Assembly (NCBI GenBank): GCA_034696485.1
Contig: JAQIWT010000496.1
Span: 1 to 19,126, forward strand
Reading direction: 5' to 3'
DNA from: Isohypsibius dastychi
Lineage: Eukaryota > Tardigrada > Eutardigrada > Parachela > Isohypsibiidae
DNA length: 19,126 nucleotides
Part shown: positions 18,569-19,126 of the stretch, piece by piece
Position numbering within the stretch: position 1 is the first letter of the stretch
Layout: each line of letters begins with the position of its first letter
Made by a program: the position numbers and the translations under genes
Notes under the pieces: model-generated
Database searches by the model: none
Seen by the model: only the letters and a program-made list of their open reading frames with translations
What the model was told of the DNA's origin: nothing

Positions 18569-19126
18569 GGCAGGAATTCTGAAGTCAAGAGAGGAATTAT
18601 AGTAATTAGAGCAACGAGAAATTCAGACAGTAACCAGAAACAAAAACGACAGAAGAATTCTCTTGTTATGATTATGAAGTACTGTATGGCCATGCGAAGC
18701 GAACTGCGCAGTCAATGAAAATCTTCTTCCAGGCCGCCCCGGCGGGTTGCGTTACCGCATATTAAAGCGGCCACTCCGGTGTCGGTCTGATTAAATCAAA
18801 ATGCAAATCTTGAATTAATGTTTTAATGCGTGCCCAATGGTAGTTCATCATCTGCGGCCGGGCAAGCATACCGGTCCAGGCTGTGAAAAGTATGTTGACA
18901 CAACTCGTTTAATAATCCATGATCCGGGCATCGGAGCACGCAAGATTTCGAGTAAATATTCCGAGCCCGGCCAGTGCAAAGTATCTTCATTCTCGAATCT
19001 TGCTCTCTCCGTCCATTGATACAAACAGGCGGGAGAGAAGCCAGAGAATTACACCGTTCTTTCTCGGCATTCTAGCTAACGGGGCTACTGGTAAAATGGA
19101 ACGAGTAGAACGACTGGAAAGGAGAG
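18569..19126. other. Right-edge region upstream of the RNase H-like gene, unassigned
   Basis: 18569-18720 should contain the promoter and leader of the minus-strand gene; no TATA box is obvious. From about 18733 the sequence becomes GC-richer (GGCCGCCCCGGCGGGTTGCG), with an ATATTAAAGCGGCC patch and a GCGGCCGGGCAAGC patch. It has no convincing coding frame. I could not match it from memory to rRNA, SRP RNA or snRNA. It might be a structured RNA gene or part of a neighbouring gene cut by the window edge. Confidence 0.3.

Noticed and set aside
1-19126. Transposon, viral insertion or prokaryotic transfer
   Set aside because: No transposase, reverse transcriptase, terminal repeats or intron-free foreign block was seen; every recognised gene has animal-type introns.

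Overview
The window is eukaryotic nuclear DNA from a small-genome invertebrate. Genes are broken by many GT-AG introns, mostly 49-64 nt with a few of 120-750 nt. Polyadenylation signals (AATAAA) follow several genes, and TATA boxes precede some. A chemoreceptor of the insect gustatory-receptor/LITE-1 superfamily, paired secreted Gly-rich proteins and a membrane-tethered alpha carbonic anhydrase fit an ecdysozoan, either a nematode or a tardigrade. I cannot choose between these from sequence alone. There are no tRNA genes, IS elements, CRISPR arrays or prokaryotic operons.

Layout from left to right. (1) 1-830: no gene seen; a short A/T-rich foldable stretch lies at the left edge. (2) 886-2681, minus: a four-exon MFSD1-like major facilitator. 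(3) 2682-3554: divergent intergenic region. (4) 3555-5304, plus: a seven-exon coiled-coil protein I cannot name. (5) 6498-9091, plus: a seven-exon secreted or tethered alpha carbonic anhydrase with a full set of catalytic residues and one GC-AG intron. (6) 9502-10441, plus: an R-SNARE (synaptobrevin/VAMP family) with a long polar N-terminus and an uncertain 5' end. (7) 10606-11000: two head-to-head arrays of a degenerate ~15-bp repeat forming a large inverted repeat. (8) 11588-13023, plus: a three-exon gustatory-receptor-family protein with the TM7 signature. (9) 13784-14192 and 15450-15867, plus: two paralogous small secreted Gly-rich proteins with identical gene structure. (10) 16168-18568, minus: a seven-exon nuclear-looking protein with an NLS, four SUMO-acceptor motifs, a long acidic tract and a C-terminal RNase H1-like domain lacking catalytic residues. 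(11) 18720-19126: unassigned GC-richer sequence.

The splice models were built by hand from reading-frame phase, splice consensus and family alignment recalled from memory. For five genes (transporter, carbonic anhydrase, chemoreceptor and both Gly-rich proteins) every exon joins in phase and the protein length fits its family or its paralog. The RNase H-like gene also joins cleanly over seven exons. The 5' ends of the coiled-coil and SNARE genes are less certain. The genes are not an operon or pathway; they look like ordinary closely packed neighbours. The two items most worth following up are the pseudo-RNase H/SUMO-motif protein and the inverted 15-bp array.
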